This document shows, piece after piece, positions 25,920 to 34,577 of a DNA stretch of 64,000 nucleotides. Under the pieces are notes generated by a model. It had not been told where the DNA came from. It saw nothing but the letters and a program-made list of their open reading frames with translations, and ran no database searches. The stretch comes from Streptomyces cyanogenus (lineage in GTDB: Bacteria > Actinomycetota > Actinomycetes > Streptomycetales > Streptomycetaceae). Both the position numbers and the translations under genes were made by a program. Position 1 is the stretch's first letter; every line of letters starts with the position of its first letter. The stretch spans positions 4,456,001 to 4,520,000 of the forward strand of contig NZ_CP071839.1 in assembly GCF_017526105.1 (NCBI RefSeq), given 5' to 3'.

Positions 25920-28900
25920 TCATCGACCGCACGGAGGGTCGTAGGAGAGGCGGGACAGGTACTCGTGCCACCGGTGCGGGGTGAGGACGTTCCGGGTGAC
26001 CGAGCAGATGTGCCGGATCGCCGCGTCGGCGTCCAGGCTCCACAGGCGGACGGTGTCGCTGCCGCTGGAGACGCCGAGGACACGGCTGCCGGGGCTGAAG
26101 GAGAGGAAGGCGCCGGTCTTGGCGTTGGGGCTCATCGACTGGCCGATCGGGGTCGCCGAGTCCGGGTCGGCGACGTTCCAGAGGCGGACCGTGTTGTCGT
26201 TGCCGCCGCTGGCCAGGGTGCGGCCGTCGGCGCTGAACGTCACGGACGTGACCGCCTCGGTGTGGCCGGTGAGCGGGGCGCCCAGCGCGCTCGCCGAGCC
26301 GGGGTCGGTGACGTTCCACAGGCGGACCGTGTCGTCGTCGCTGCCGCTGGCCAGCGTGTGCCCGTCCGGGCTGAAGGCGAGGTCGTTGACGGGCCCGGAG
26401 TGCTCGGTGAGCGGCGTGCCGAGCGGTACGGCGTGCGCGGGGTCGGTCACCTTCCACAGCCGGATCGTGCCGTCCGCGCTGCCGCCGGCCAGCGTGCGGC
26501 CGTCCGGGCTGAAGGCGAGGGCGTTGACGTAGCCCCGGTGGCCGGTGAGCGGGGTGCCGAGCGGTACGGCGTGGGCGGGGTCGGTGACGTTCCACAGCTG
26601 GATGGTGCGGTCGTCGTAGGCGGTGGCCAGGGTGCGGCCGTCGGGGCTGTAGGCCAGCGCGTCGGGGCCCATGAAGCGGGTGCGCAGGCGCAGCGGCGGG
26701 CCGGCGGAGACGGGGTGGGCGGGATCGGTGACGTTCCACAGGTGGACCGCGCGGACGCCGGTGAGGACGGCGAGGGTGCGGCCGTCGGGGGAGAACACCA
26801 GGGAGCGCTGGTCGCCGTCGGCGTGCATGAAGGGCTTGCCGAGCGGGACGGGCCGGCCGGGCCGGGCCACGTTCCACAGCCGGAGCCTGCCGTCCCGGGT
26901 GGCGGTGGCCAGAACCCGCCCGTCCGGGCGGAACGCCCCGCTGCGGCCGAGCATGTCCGAGGTCGGCACCGACCACAGGCGCACCTTGCCGTCGCCGCTG
27001 CCGGTGGCGAGGGTACGGCCGTCCGGGCTGAACCCGAGCGCGTACATCTCGCCGCTGCTGCCCGCCAGCGGCTCGCCGATCTGGGACGGGGAGGCCGGGT
27101 CGCCGACGTTCCACAGGCTCGCCGTGCTGTCGGCGCTCGCGGCGGCCAGCCGGCCGCTGTCGGGGCTGAAGGCCACGGACCAGATCGGGCCGGTGTGGCC
27201 GGTCAGCGGCGAGCCGATCGCCGCCGCGCGGGCGGGTTCGGACACGTCCCACAGCCGGATGGTGTCGTCCGCGCTGCCGCTGGCCAGGGTGTGCCCGTCC
27301 GGGCTGAAGGCCACCGAGTGCACCAGGTCGGTGTGCCCGCGCAGGATCCGGACCGCCGTCGGCCGGCGTGACGCGGTGACGTCCCACAGCCGGACCGTGT
27401 CGTCGTCGCCGCCGGTCGCGAGCGTGTGCCCGTCCGGGCTGAACGCCACGGAGCGCACCGCCGCCAAGTGCCCGCGCAGCGTGACCGCCGGGGCGGGCCG
27501 GCGCGGGTCGGTGACGTTCCACAGCCGTACCGTGCGGTCCTCGCCGGCCGTGGCCAGGGTGTGGCCGTCGGGGCTGAAGGCGGCCAGGTAGATGGTGCCC
27601 TGGTGGCCGGCGAGCGGCGTGCCGAGCGGTACGGGGCGGGCGGGGTCGGTCACGTCCCACAGCCGGACGGTGCCGTCGTCGCCGGCGCCGGCCAGGGTGT
27701 GGCCGTCCGGGCTGAAGACGGCGCTGCTCATCCAGCTGGCGGGACCGGTGAGCGGTTTGCCGAGCGGGGCCGGGCGGTTGGGGTCGGTGACGTTCCACAG
27801 CCGGACCGTGCGGTCGTAGCCGGCCGTGGCCAGGGTGTGGCCGTCCGGGCTGAACGAGGTGAGGTAGACGGCGCCGGTGTGGCCGGACAGCGGGGTGGCC
27901 AGCGGCGCGTTCACGATCGAGATCAGACGGCTGTAGGTGCCCTCGTCGCCGGGGCGCAGCCGGTGCGCGACCAGGTCGAGCTGCGCGGCCAGCGACGGAT
28001 CCGTGTGCTGCACCCGGTCGGCCTCGGCGAGCACCTGCGCGAACACGGCGTCGTCGCGCTGCTTGAAGGCGATCACCGCGGAGCCGGCGGCGAGCACGGC
28101 CAGCACGACCAGCGCCGCCACCGCGGCCCGGCCCAGCCTCACCGAGCGCTTGCGCAGCCGTACCGAGGCGGCCAGGAACTCCACCGCGCTGCGGGTGAGG
28201 AACGTGTCCCCGGCCGACCGGGCCCAGGTGCGGGCCTCCTCCAGCCGGGACCCCCGGTACAGCAGCGAGCTGTCCCGCCCCGAGTCCTCCCAGGCCCGGC
28301 CGTCCTCCTCCAGCCGCTGGCGCAGCAGGTGGTCGCCGCGGCCCTCGTCGATCCAGTGCCGCAGCCGGGGCCAGGCGTGCAGCAGCGCCTCGTGCGTGAT
28401 CTCCACGGTGTCGGCGTCCAGGGTCACCAGCCGGGCCCGCACCAGGGCCTCCAGCGACTCCTGCGTCTTGCCCGGGTCCGCGGACTCCTGCGCCAGCTGC
28501 CGCCGGGTGCCGCGCCGGCGCGTGGCCTGGGTGTCCTCGCCCAGCCGGACCAGCCGCAGCAGAAGCAGCCGGGCGGCGGTACGGGCCGCCGGGTCGAGCC
28601 CGGACCAGGCGCGCTCGGCGGTCGCCGCGACCGCGCCCTGGATGCCGCCCGCCGCGCGGTAGCCGGCCAGCGTCAGCTTCCCGCCCTTGCGGCGCTGCCA
28701 GGTGGCCAGCAGCGCGTGCGACAGCAGGGGGAGCACGCCCGCGTCGTGCGCGCCGCGCGGGCCGTCGGCGCTCACCTCGCGCACGATCAGCTCGGCGAGC
28801 CCCGGCTCCAGCTCCAGGCCCACCGCCTTGGCCGGACCGGTCACCGCCTCGCGCAGCTCGGTGCTGGTCAGCGGGCCGAGCACCATGTGCCGGTGCTGCA

Positions 28901-29972
28901 GCGCATCGGCCAGTTCCGGGTAGCGCAGGCACTGCTCGTAGAAGTCGGCGCGGATGCCGAGGACGACCCGGACGGGGGCGGGTCCGGTGGAGCCCGCGGG
29001 CGGCGTGCAGGCGGTGTGCAGGAACTGGATGAAGGCCCGGCGGTCCGCCTCGTCGGCGCAGAGGGTGAACGCCTCCTCGAACTGGTCCACGATGACGACC
29101 GGCCGGGCGTCCGGGTCCCGGTCGTGGCCCGCCCAGACCGCGACCGCCCTGCGTACGGCCCGGGCGAGGTGCGGGGCGTCGCTGCCGGGCAGCACCGGGT
29201 TCTCCGCCGCCTTGCGCTCGGCCCTGCGTGCGACGTCGGCGATCTCGGCCAGCTCCGGGATGCGGCGGACCAGCTCACCGAGCGGATCGGCACCGGGGAC
29301 GAACTGCAGGACCCGCTGGGGCCGGACCGCCCCGTCCGCCGCCGGGCCGTCCAGGGCGCCGTTCCGGACTGCGGGGACCAGCCCGGCGTTCAGCAGGGAC
29401 GACTTCCCCGCTCCCGAGGCGCCGACCAGCATCACCAGGCCCCCCGGCCGCTCGACCGCGCGGAGCTGCGCGACGAGGGCGTTCGTACTGCGTTCCCGGC
29501 CGAAGAACCACCGGGCGTCCTCCCGCCGGTACGGTGCCAGGCCCCGGTACGGGCACACGCCGCCGGCGACCGGCGGGGCCTGGGCCGGCGGCCGCCGGTT
29601 CTCCTCCGCGGGCGGCGCGGGCCGTTCGCCGCTCGGACCGGTCAGCGCCAGCTCCCACAGCCGCTGCCAGTGGGTGAGGTCGTACAGGCCGGTGGAGACC
29701 GGGGTGGGCCGCAGGCGCCGTGCCTCCGGGATCAGGATCTGCAACACCGCGGCGAGGGCGGCGAACTGGGCCGGCACGTTCCGGGCCCGGCGCCAGTCGC
29801 TGATCCGCTGCGCCGACACCCGTACCGGACGGCCGCGTTCGTCGACCCGCTGCAGTCGTACGACCGCCTCGGCGACGCTCTTGAGGGGAGGGTTTCCGGC
29901 CTCCTTGTACAGCAGCGCCAGGCGCTCGGCGAAGGCTGTGCGTGCCCCTGAGTCGGAACTCAAGGTTCCCAC
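25920..29972 (-). CDS. giant STAND-type ATPase with 14 WD40 repeats (nSTAND1-WD40)
   Basis: A 1,350-residue protein. Residues 1-110 look like a helix-turn-helix-type module (RVSAQRISDWRRARNVPAQF). A Pro-rich linker follows, then an nSTAND1 NTPase: CPYRGLAPYRREDARWFFGR, Walker A VGASGAGKSSLLNAG (about 183-197) and Walker B VVIVDQFEEAF. A helical region is followed by one membrane segment (about 610-635, AAVAALVVLAVLAAGSAVIAF) and 14 WD40 repeats from about 695 to the end, each with FSPDGHTLA and RLWNVTD-type ends. WD40 propellers may sense a ligand and trigger the NTPase. Such proteins occur in signalling and in anti-phage defence; which applies is not known. The start is GTG 29972. Confidence 0.9.
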   Translation of the reverse strand: MGTLSSDSGARTAFAERLALLYKEAGNPPLKSVAEAVVRLQRVDERGRPVRVSAQRISDWRRARNVPAQFAALAAVLQILIPEARRLRPTPVSTGLYDLTHWQRLWELALTGPSGERPAPPAEENRRPPAQAPPVAGGVCPYRGLAPYRREDARWFFGRERSTNALVAQLRAVERPGGLVMLVGASGAGKSSLLNAGLVPAVRNGALDGPAADGAVRPQRVLQFVPGADPLGELVRRIPELAEIADVARRAERKAAENPVLPGSDAPHLARAVRRAVAVWAGHDRDPDARPVVIVDQFEEAFTLCADEADRRAFIQFLHTACTPPAGSTGPAPVRVVLGIRADFYEQCLRYPELADALQHRHMVLGPLTSTELREAVTGPAKAVGLELEPGLAELIVREVSADGPRGAHDAGVLPLLSHALLATWQRRKGGKLTLAGYRAAGGIQGAVAATAERAWSGLDPAARTAARLLLLRLVRLGEDTQATRRRGTRRQLAQESADPGKTQESLEALVRARLVTLDADTVEITHEALLHAWPRLRHWIDEGRGDHLLRQRLEEDGRAWEDSGRDSSLLYRGSRLEEARTWARSAGDTFLTRSAVEFLAASVRLRKRSVRLGRAAVAALVVLAVLAAGSAVIAFKQRDDAVFAQVLAEADRVQHTDPSLAAQLDLVAHRLRPGDEGTYSRLISIVNAPLATPLSGHTGAVYLTSFSPDGHTLATAGYDRTVRLWNVTDPNRPAPLGKPLTGPASWMSSAVFSPDGHTLAGAGDDGTVRLWDVTDPARPVPLGTPLAGHQGTIYLAAFSPDGHTLATAGEDRTVRLWNVTDPRRPAPAVTLRGHLAAVRSVAFSPDGHTLATGGDDDTVRLWDVTASRRPTAVRILRGHTDLVHSVAFSPDGHTLASGSADDTIRLWDVSEPARAAAIGSPLTGHTGPIWSVAFSPDSGRLAAASADSTASLWNVGDPASPSQIGEPLAGSSGEMYALGFSPDGRTLATGSGDGKVRLWSVPTSDMLGRSGAFRPDGRVLATATRDGRLRLWNVARPGRPVPLGKPFMHADGDQRSLVFSPDGRTLAVLTGVRAVHLWNVTDPAHPVSAGPPLRLRTRFMGPDALAYSPDGRTLATAYDDRTIQLWNVTDPAHAVPLGTPLTGHRGYVNALAFSPDGRTLAGGSADGTIRLWKVTDPAHAVPLGTPLTEHSGPVNDLAFSPDGHTLASGSDDDTVRLWNVTDPGSASALGAPLTGHTEAVTSVTFSADGRTLASGGNDNTVRLWNVADPDSATPIGQSMSPNAKTGAFLSFSPGSRVLGVSSGSDTVRLWSLDADAAIRHICSVTRNVLTPHRWHEYLSRLSYDPPCGR

Positions 29973-30256
29973 CCCTTACTTTCCCCCGCGTGCGGACGTC
30001 CGGACCGGAAAACTCACCCTATACGGCTGACCTGCGGCGAAGGGTGGGTCCGGAGATCGGGCACTCCTGCTGCGGGACCGCAGATGGCAGGATCCGAACC
30101 CGGTACCGGACCGGTCACACACCGTCCGGACAGGCCACCGGCTCAGTGCTCGCAGAGGCACCCCATGGCGCCGAACGTTCTCAGCCGAAATCGCTCGCGT
30201 GTCGCGCCCGGCGGGTGAGCCCGCGCGCGCCCCGGACACCGTCCGGCCCCCGTACT

Positions 30257-30293
30257 TCGACCCGTGCCGCAGCGCCGACAGGGCACGGGTCGA
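30257..30293. repeat. inverted repeat, first of two tandem hairpins
   Basis: A perfect 12-bp stem: TCGACCCGTGCC (30257-30268) and its complement (30282-30293), 13-base loop. Confidence 0.6.
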
Positions 30294-30303
30294 CGGCCCG
30301 GCA

Positions 30304-30349
30304 CCGTCCGGCACCGGTCCCCACGAGGGGAGGGACCGGTGCCGGACGG
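30304..30349. repeat. inverted repeat, second of two tandem hairpins
   Basis: A perfect 17-bp stem (30304-30320 and 30333-30349) with a 12-base loop. It has the shape of a strong terminator, but no gene ends here. Confidence 0.65.
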
Positions 30350-30432
30350 GCGGGAACGCCCACCCCTGGTGATCTGACGGTGCGTCAGTTACGGTCGCCC
30401 CGCCGGTCCTTTCCGAAGGGGTGAGGTGTCCC

Positions 30433-30906
30433 ATGGAGAAGCAGCGTCCCCGGTGCCCGCGGCCGCCCGGTGAACCCCGCTGGGTAGCGATGTTCCACGA
30501 ACCCGCCCACGGCACCTGGACGGTGGGCGCCGAGTCCCCGTACCGGGAGCCGGTGCTGTACGCCGTCGGGGACATGACCCGGACCGTGCGGGCGCGCGGA
30601 GCCGAGGCGACCGTCGCCCTGTGGGGGCCCGAGGACGGCGGCTGGCGCCTCTTCGACGCCCCGTCCGCCACGCCCCCCGCCCCCGCGCCGGAGCGGCCCG
30701 CGCCGCTCTCCCCGGAACCGGCGCGGCTGGCCGAGCGCATGACGGACCGCCGGCACCAGGTGCTCATGGCCGGACTGGGCAAGGCGGGCCTGTACGACCT
30801 GGGTCCCGAGGACGACGAGGCGGTCCGTACGCTCGCCGACCGGCTCGACGAGCCGACGGTCCGCCGGGTGGCCCACTGGCTCTCGGCCGCGGGCGGGCAG
30901 CGGTAG
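30433..30906 (+). CDS. hypothetical protein
   Basis: A 157-residue protein with a beta-rich N-terminal half (EPRWVAMFHEPAHGTWTVGA, VALWGPEDGGWRLFD), a Pro-rich linker, and a helical C-terminal half (RMTDRRHQVLMAGLGKAG, EPTVRRVAHWLSAA). No membrane segment or signal. I chose ATG 30433, 4 codons inside a GTG at 30421, because GGGGTGAGG then lies at a good distance. I do not recognise the family. It is followed by a ferredoxin gene 75 bases on. Confidence 0.65.
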   Translation: MEKQRPRCPRPPGEPRWVAMFHEPAHGTWTVGAESPYREPVLYAVGDMTRTVRARGAEATVALWGPEDGGWRLFDAPSATPPAPAPERPAPLSPEPARLAERMTDRRHQVLMAGLGKAGLYDLGPEDDEAVRTLADRLDEPTVRRVAHWLSAAGGQR

Positions 30907-30981
30907 CCCGGCGGGCGGGTTCGGCGGGGGTGCGGCCGGGCAGTGACGTCCTGAAGGTCACCGCCCACGCGTGGAGGACGC

Positions 30982-31203
30982 ATGAAGGTCTCCGTCGACC
31001 GCTCCCTGTGCTACGGCTCCGCCGAGTGCGCGTACCGGGCGCCGGCCGTGTTCGCCTTCGAGGACGGGTACGGCGTCGTACGGCCCGGTGCGGCGGAGGC
31101 GGCCGAGGACCCGCGGGTGCGGGAGGCCGTCCGGGAGGCGGCCGAGAAGTGCCCCTCGCAGGCCGTCCTCCTCGCCGAGGGGGAGGAGCCGTTCAGCGGG
31201 TAG
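30982..31203 (+). CDS. 3Fe-4S ferredoxin
   Basis: A 73-residue small ferredoxin of the actinobacterial P450-partner type. It has Cys10, Cys16 and Cys57 (SLCYGSAECAYRAP and EKCPSQAV) where a 4Fe-4S protein would have four close cysteines, so a 3Fe-4S cluster is expected. The acidic body is normal. Such proteins usually sit beside a cytochrome P450, yet none is near. The start is ATG 30982 after GGAGGACGC. Its last 11 bases overlap the convergent glycosyltransferase gene. Confidence 0.9.
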   Translation: MKVSVDRSLCYGSAECAYRAPAVFAFEDGYGVVRPGAAEAAEDPRVREAVREAAEKCPSQAVLLAEGEEPFSG

Positions 31204-31969
31204 CGGCCGGCGGACAGGCCCAGCCGAAGGTGGCCAGCGCCCGGGCGCGGGTCTCGGCGACCGCCATGCGGGCCGCGCGTTCGGCGGGGTCGACGTGCGC
31301 CGGCCGGCCCGTGACCTGACCCTCCCACTTGCGGTACAGCAGACCGGTCTCGGCCGAGAACCAGCCGCGGCTGACCGCGTCCAGCGCCAGCAGCAGGCCG
31401 GTGTCCTCCGAGGCGGGCAGCGCCATCCAGCCGCCCAGCGCGGTGAGCAGCTCCCGCCGTACGCACAGGCTCGCCGGGTGGACCGGGGCGCGGAAGTCGT
31501 CCCGCTTCCACCGGTCGAGGACGGTACCGCGCTCGATCGGGCCGTCGTCCGGGTCGCCGGGGAAGCCGGCCGTGGAACCGTCGGGCAGCAGGTCCAGGAC
31601 GCGGGACGTCGTCCAGCCGACGGTCGGGTGCTCTTCCAGCACGGCCACGTCCCGGGCGAGCGCACCCGGGGTGAGCTGGTCGTCGGCGTCCAGCACCTTG
31701 ACGTACGCGCCCTCGACGCGCGCCAGCGCGATCGTCCGGGCGACCCCGGGACCGCCCGGCCGGCCCTGCCGGAAGGACACCCGGTCGTCGTCCGGGACGT
31801 GGGGGCGGACCTCGTCGGTCGTGCCGTCCTCCTGCACGACCCAGTCCCACTCCCAGCCGGCGGGCAGCCGTTGCGCGCACAGGGACGCGTACGCGTCCGG
31901 CAGGAACCGGGCGGACGGGCCGTGGACAGCGGTGACTACGGTGACGCGCCGGTTCACGGCAGCGCTCAC
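31193..31969 (-). CDS. glycosyltransferase family 2
   Basis: A GT-A fold transferase of 258 residues. The N-terminal strand VTVVTAVHGPSARFLPDAYASL, the VVQEDGTTDE nucleotide-sugar region and the metal-binding DADD (VKVLDADDQLTP) are visible, with a later ALPASEDTGLLLAL acceptor-side motif. There are no membrane segments, so it is cytosolic. The sugar and acceptor are unknown. I chose GTG 31969 after GGAAAGG, though the spacing is short and GTG 31957 is possible. An upstream extension to 32131 is low-complexity and unlikely. Confidence 0.85.
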   Translation of the reverse strand: MSAAVNRRVTVVTAVHGPSARFLPDAYASLCAQRLPAGWEWDWVVQEDGTTDEVRPHVPDDDRVSFRQGRPGGPGVARTIALARVEGAYVKVLDADDQLTPGALARDVAVLEEHPTVGWTTSRVLDLLPDGSTAGFPGDPDDGPIERGTVLDRWKRDDFRAPVHPASLCVRRELLTALGGWMALPASEDTGLLLALDAVSRGWFSAETGLLYRKWEGQVTGRPAHVDPAERAARMAVAETRARALATFGWACPPAATR

Positions 31970-32074
31970 CACCTTTCCGTGGGGTGTGGTCGTTGCCGTA
32001 CGAGGATGACGCATGGGCGGCGGCGTGCCGGGGGCGGCGTGGTGGCGGGGGCCTGTTCCGTGCCGGAACAGCGC

Positions 32075-32104
32075 GAGACCCCCGGCCGAACCCGGCCGGG
32101 GGTC
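32075..32104 (-). terminator. terminator after the DUF6344-like gene
   Basis: A perfect 13-bp stem (32075-32087 and 32092-32104) with a 4-base loop, about 70 bases beyond the gene at 32177-32518. On the plus strand it is followed by TTCC, so it may be bidirectional. Confidence 0.7.
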
Positions 32105-32176
32105 TTTCCGTGTCGACTGGTGCGTACGCAAGTCGCCGTGCGGTCGAGACGTTGCGGTACTGCGGCGGGGGAGGGA

Positions 32177-32518
32177 TCAGCAGTCGAGGGACTCCGAGAG
32201 GTGGTCCTGGGCCGCGGTCTCCGCCTCGGTCTCGGTGAGCGGACGGTGCCGGCAACTGGGGGTCTTGCCATGGGCCTCGGCCCGGATCCGCTGCTTCATC
32301 GTGGGGGGCAGGGCCCTGGCATGTGACCAGGCCCAGTGGCGTGCCGCCGGGATCGTCGGGGTCGTGCGCTGCGCGGTGCCGGTGCGGGGGCTCTCGGTCC
32401 GGGGTCCGGCCGCGGCGACGGTCGCGGAGGCGGCGGTGACGAGTCCGAGCGCCGTGCACAGCGCGAGGAAGGCGGTGACGATGGCGGTCCACAGCTTCAT
32501 GACCTTGTTCCTGGTCAT
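32177..32518 (-). CDS. small exported protein, DUF6344-like
   Basis: A 113-residue protein beginning MTRNKVMKLWTAIVTAFLAL, with a hydrophobic N-terminal segment (to about residue 38, ATVAAAG) that could be a signal peptide or anchor. The rest is polar, with two cysteines near the end (CRHR and the terminal Cys). The start resembles a Streptomyces family I know as DUF6344; that name is from memory. The start is ATG 32518. Function unknown. Confidence 0.7.
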   Translation of the reverse strand: MTRNKVMKLWTAIVTAFLALCTALGLVTAASATVAAAGPRTESPRTGTAQRTTPTIPAARHWAWSHARALPPTMKQRIRAEAHGKTPSCRHRPLTETEAETAAQDHLSESLDC

Positions 32519-32867
32519 GGCCCCTCACTTTCGGGTTGGGCGATTTGCGTACTTTCCTCATGATGTGTATGAGCGTCGCGAAGTGGTGGACCGACGCCCG
32601 TGGCGCGTCGATGTTCAGATCAACACCACTCGGATGGGTGCAGGAGGGAGGAAAAGCCTGCAAAACGCGGTGAGGGTGAGCGAAGAGGGAGCAAAGTAAC
32701 CGTCCGTGGGGGCGCCGTCACCCTCCGGCCGGAACCGCCTCCGACCTGGTCTATTGCGCTTCCGGGGGCGGGAGTTGGGCCCCGACGCAGGTCACCGATC
32801 GATATCGGCCGGTGTGTATAGTCGGGCGCCAGAGGTCCCCTACGTCAAGGAAAGACGAGGTCGCGCG
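32519..32867. other. divergent intergenic region, DUF6344-like / DLW-39
   Basis: 349 bases without a gene. TATAGT at 32817-32822 could be a -10 for the DLW-39 gene, but no -35 matches. Nothing else stands out. Confidence 0.35.
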
Positions 32868-32996
32868 GTGAAGAAGCTGCTCCTGGTCGCACTGGCCGCC
32901 ATCGGCGGGCTCCTCGTGTACCGCCAGATCCAGGCGGATCGCGCCGAGCAGGATCTGTGGACGGAGGCGACTGACTCCGTGCCCACGGGTTCGTGA
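32868..32996 (+). CDS. DLW-39 family protein
   Basis: A 42-residue protein: MKKLLLVALAAIGGLLVYRQ, then an acidic tail with the family's DLW (EQDLWTEATDSVP). One N-terminal membrane helix is predicted. It is a conserved actinobacterial micro-protein always found near gyrA; the role is unknown. The start is GTG 32868; the preceding open frame is not protein-like. A terminator follows 23 bases after the stop. Confidence 0.88.
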   Translation: MKKLLLVALAAIGGLLVYRQIQADRAEQDLWTEATDSVPTGS

Positions 32997-33019
32997 GTCC
33001 CGATACCCGATCTGAACCG

Positions 33020-33048
33020 ACCCCGGCCGCCTGCGCGGTCGGGGTTTT
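33020..33048 (+). terminator. DLW-39 terminator
   Basis: A 10-bp stem with one mismatch/G-U pair (33020-33029 and 33036-33045) followed by TTT. Confidence 0.7.
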
Positions 33049-33224
33049 GCGTTGTCCCCGGGTTGCGGGCGGCCGGCGGGTGGGCTAGCGGGCGGCCCGG
33101 GCGCCGCAGGGAGCCGGGCGCGTTTCGGACGGGCGCGGGCATTGCCCGGATGGCGCAGCGGCGGCCGGGGCAGGATGGGGCCTGCGGTCCGGTGCGGCCG
33201 TCCGACGACTGGGGGTGGTGGCGC

Positions 33225-34577
33225 GTGCGGGCGCGAGGCGGTACGGCGGCGTGGGTGTGGCGGCAGGCCGTGGCCGCCCGGCGCGTCCTGATCCTGCTGC
33301 CGGCCCTGTGCGCCGCCCTCGCCCTGCCGGCCGGCGCCCCGGCCGCCGCCGCCCCGCCGGTTCCGGTGCCGTACTCCTTCGCGCCCGGCGCCCAGAGCGT
33401 CACCGGTGCGCAGCGGCCCGCAACCGACGCCGCCCTGCTGGAAGCGGGCCACACCTACCGCAGCTCCCTGCCACGCGACGGCAGGCTGTTCTACCGCCTC
33501 CACCTCACCGCCGCCGAGACCGCGTACGTCCCCGTCACCGCCGTACCGCCCGCGGACACCACCGTCTCCGCCACCGACGGCATCCGCGTCTCGCTCCAGG
33601 ACGCCGAGGGCACACCCTGCTCCTACGCCTCCGCCCGTTTCGGCGCCGGGCTCAGCCCGCGCCCGGTCACCGCACTGGCACAGCGCGATGCCGGCAAGAC
33701 GCTGTGCCAAGGCGGCGGGACGTACTACGTGCTCGTCGAACGGCTCGACGCCGAGGGCTCCGGAGCGGCGGCCCGGGCCGGCCGATGGGACCTGGAGATC
33801 GCGCCCGTCACGGAACCCGGCCGCGCGCAGGCCGGCCCCACCACCGCGCCGCAGGCCTGGAACTCCGCCACCCCCGAGCCCCTCACCGGCACCGCGCGCT
33901 CCCGCCCCGGCGGCACCGGCTTCGCCACCGCACGCCCGCTCGCCCAGGGCGTCTGGCGGACCGCACTCGCACCCGGCGAGACCCGCTTCTACAAGGTGCC
34001 GCTGGACTGGGGCCGGCACCTGCACGCCTCCGCCGACCTGGGCGGCGCCCCCGGCCACGGCTATGTCGGCGGCGCGCTGAACCTCTCCCTCTACAACCCC
34101 GTGCGCGGCCACGTCGACGACATCGCCCTCGGCTACACCGGCGCACCGAAGTCCGCCGCCCTCGCCCCGCTCCCGCCGGTGGAGTACACCAACCGCTACG
34201 CCGTGCCCGCCGGGGTGACCTCCGTCCGCTTCGCCGGCGACTACTACCTCGTCGTCCACCTCAGCGCGCGGCTGGCCGGCACGTTCGGGCAAGGGCCGTT
34301 CGACGTGACGCTGCGGGTCCGGGTCGGCGGCCGGGCCCACGCCGGGCCCGGATACGCCGGCCGGCCCGTGCCCGACGACGTCTTCACGATCACCGGGCAG
34401 GACCGGGAGGCCGCGCTGACCGGGGCCACCGGGGACGGGACCGGCCACCGGGTGATGCGGCTGGTCGCGGTCGGCGGGATCGGCACGGGCACCGCGCTGC
34501 TGCTCCTCCTCGGCGGGTGGACGGTGGCGGCCCGGCGGGCTCACACCCGGGCCAGCGCCCAGAAACCCACCGCGTAG
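33225..34577 (+). CDS. secreted, C-terminally membrane-anchored hypothetical protein
   Basis: A 450-residue protein. The N-terminal signal (VLILLPALCAALALPAGAPA) is followed by a large extracellular part with two similar beta-rich halves, each with a TYRSSLPRDGRLFYRLHL- or GETRFYKVPLDWG-type segment, and a C-terminal membrane helix (GTGTALLLLLGGWTVAARRA). This layout resembles actinobacterial surface proteins encoded beside Ser/Thr kinases; I have no specific name. The GTG start at 33225 excludes an Arg/Gly-rich upstream extension. The last 37 bases overlap the convergent kinase gene. Confidence 0.75.
   Translation: MRARGGTAAWVWRQAVAARRVLILLPALCAALALPAGAPAAAAPPVPVPYSFAPGAQSVTGAQRPATDAALLEAGHTYRSSLPRDGRLFYRLHLTAAETAYVPVTAVPPADTTVSATDGIRVSLQDAEGTPCSYASARFGAGLSPRPVTALAQRDAGKTLCQGGGTYYVLVERLDAEGSGAAARAGRWDLEIAPVTEPGRAQAGPTTAPQAWNSATPEPLTGTARSRPGGTGFATARPLAQGVWRTALAPGETRFYKVPLDWGRHLHASADLGGAPGHGYVGGALNLSLYNPVRGHVDDIALGYTGAPKSAALAPLPPVEYTNRYAVPAGVTSVRFAGDYYLVVHLSARLAGTFGQGPFDVTLRVRVGGRAHAGPGYAGRPVPDDVFTITGQDREAALTGATGDGTGHRVMRLVAVGGIGTGTALLLLLGGWTVAARRAHTRASAQKPTA

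Larger units (their letters stand above)
29973..30432. other. structured divergent intergenic region
   Basis: 460 bases between the divergent STAND gene and a small plus-strand gene. It has two strong hairpins at 30257-30293 and 30304-30349 and no open frame that looks real. Promoters for both genes must lie here, but no clear -35/-10 pair was seen. Confidence 0.5.

Noticed and set aside
27426..29951. Plus-strand open frame of 841 residues opposite the STAND gene
   Set aside because: The translation is Gly/Val/Arg-rich repeat shadow; the minus strand has clear Walker and WD40 motifs.
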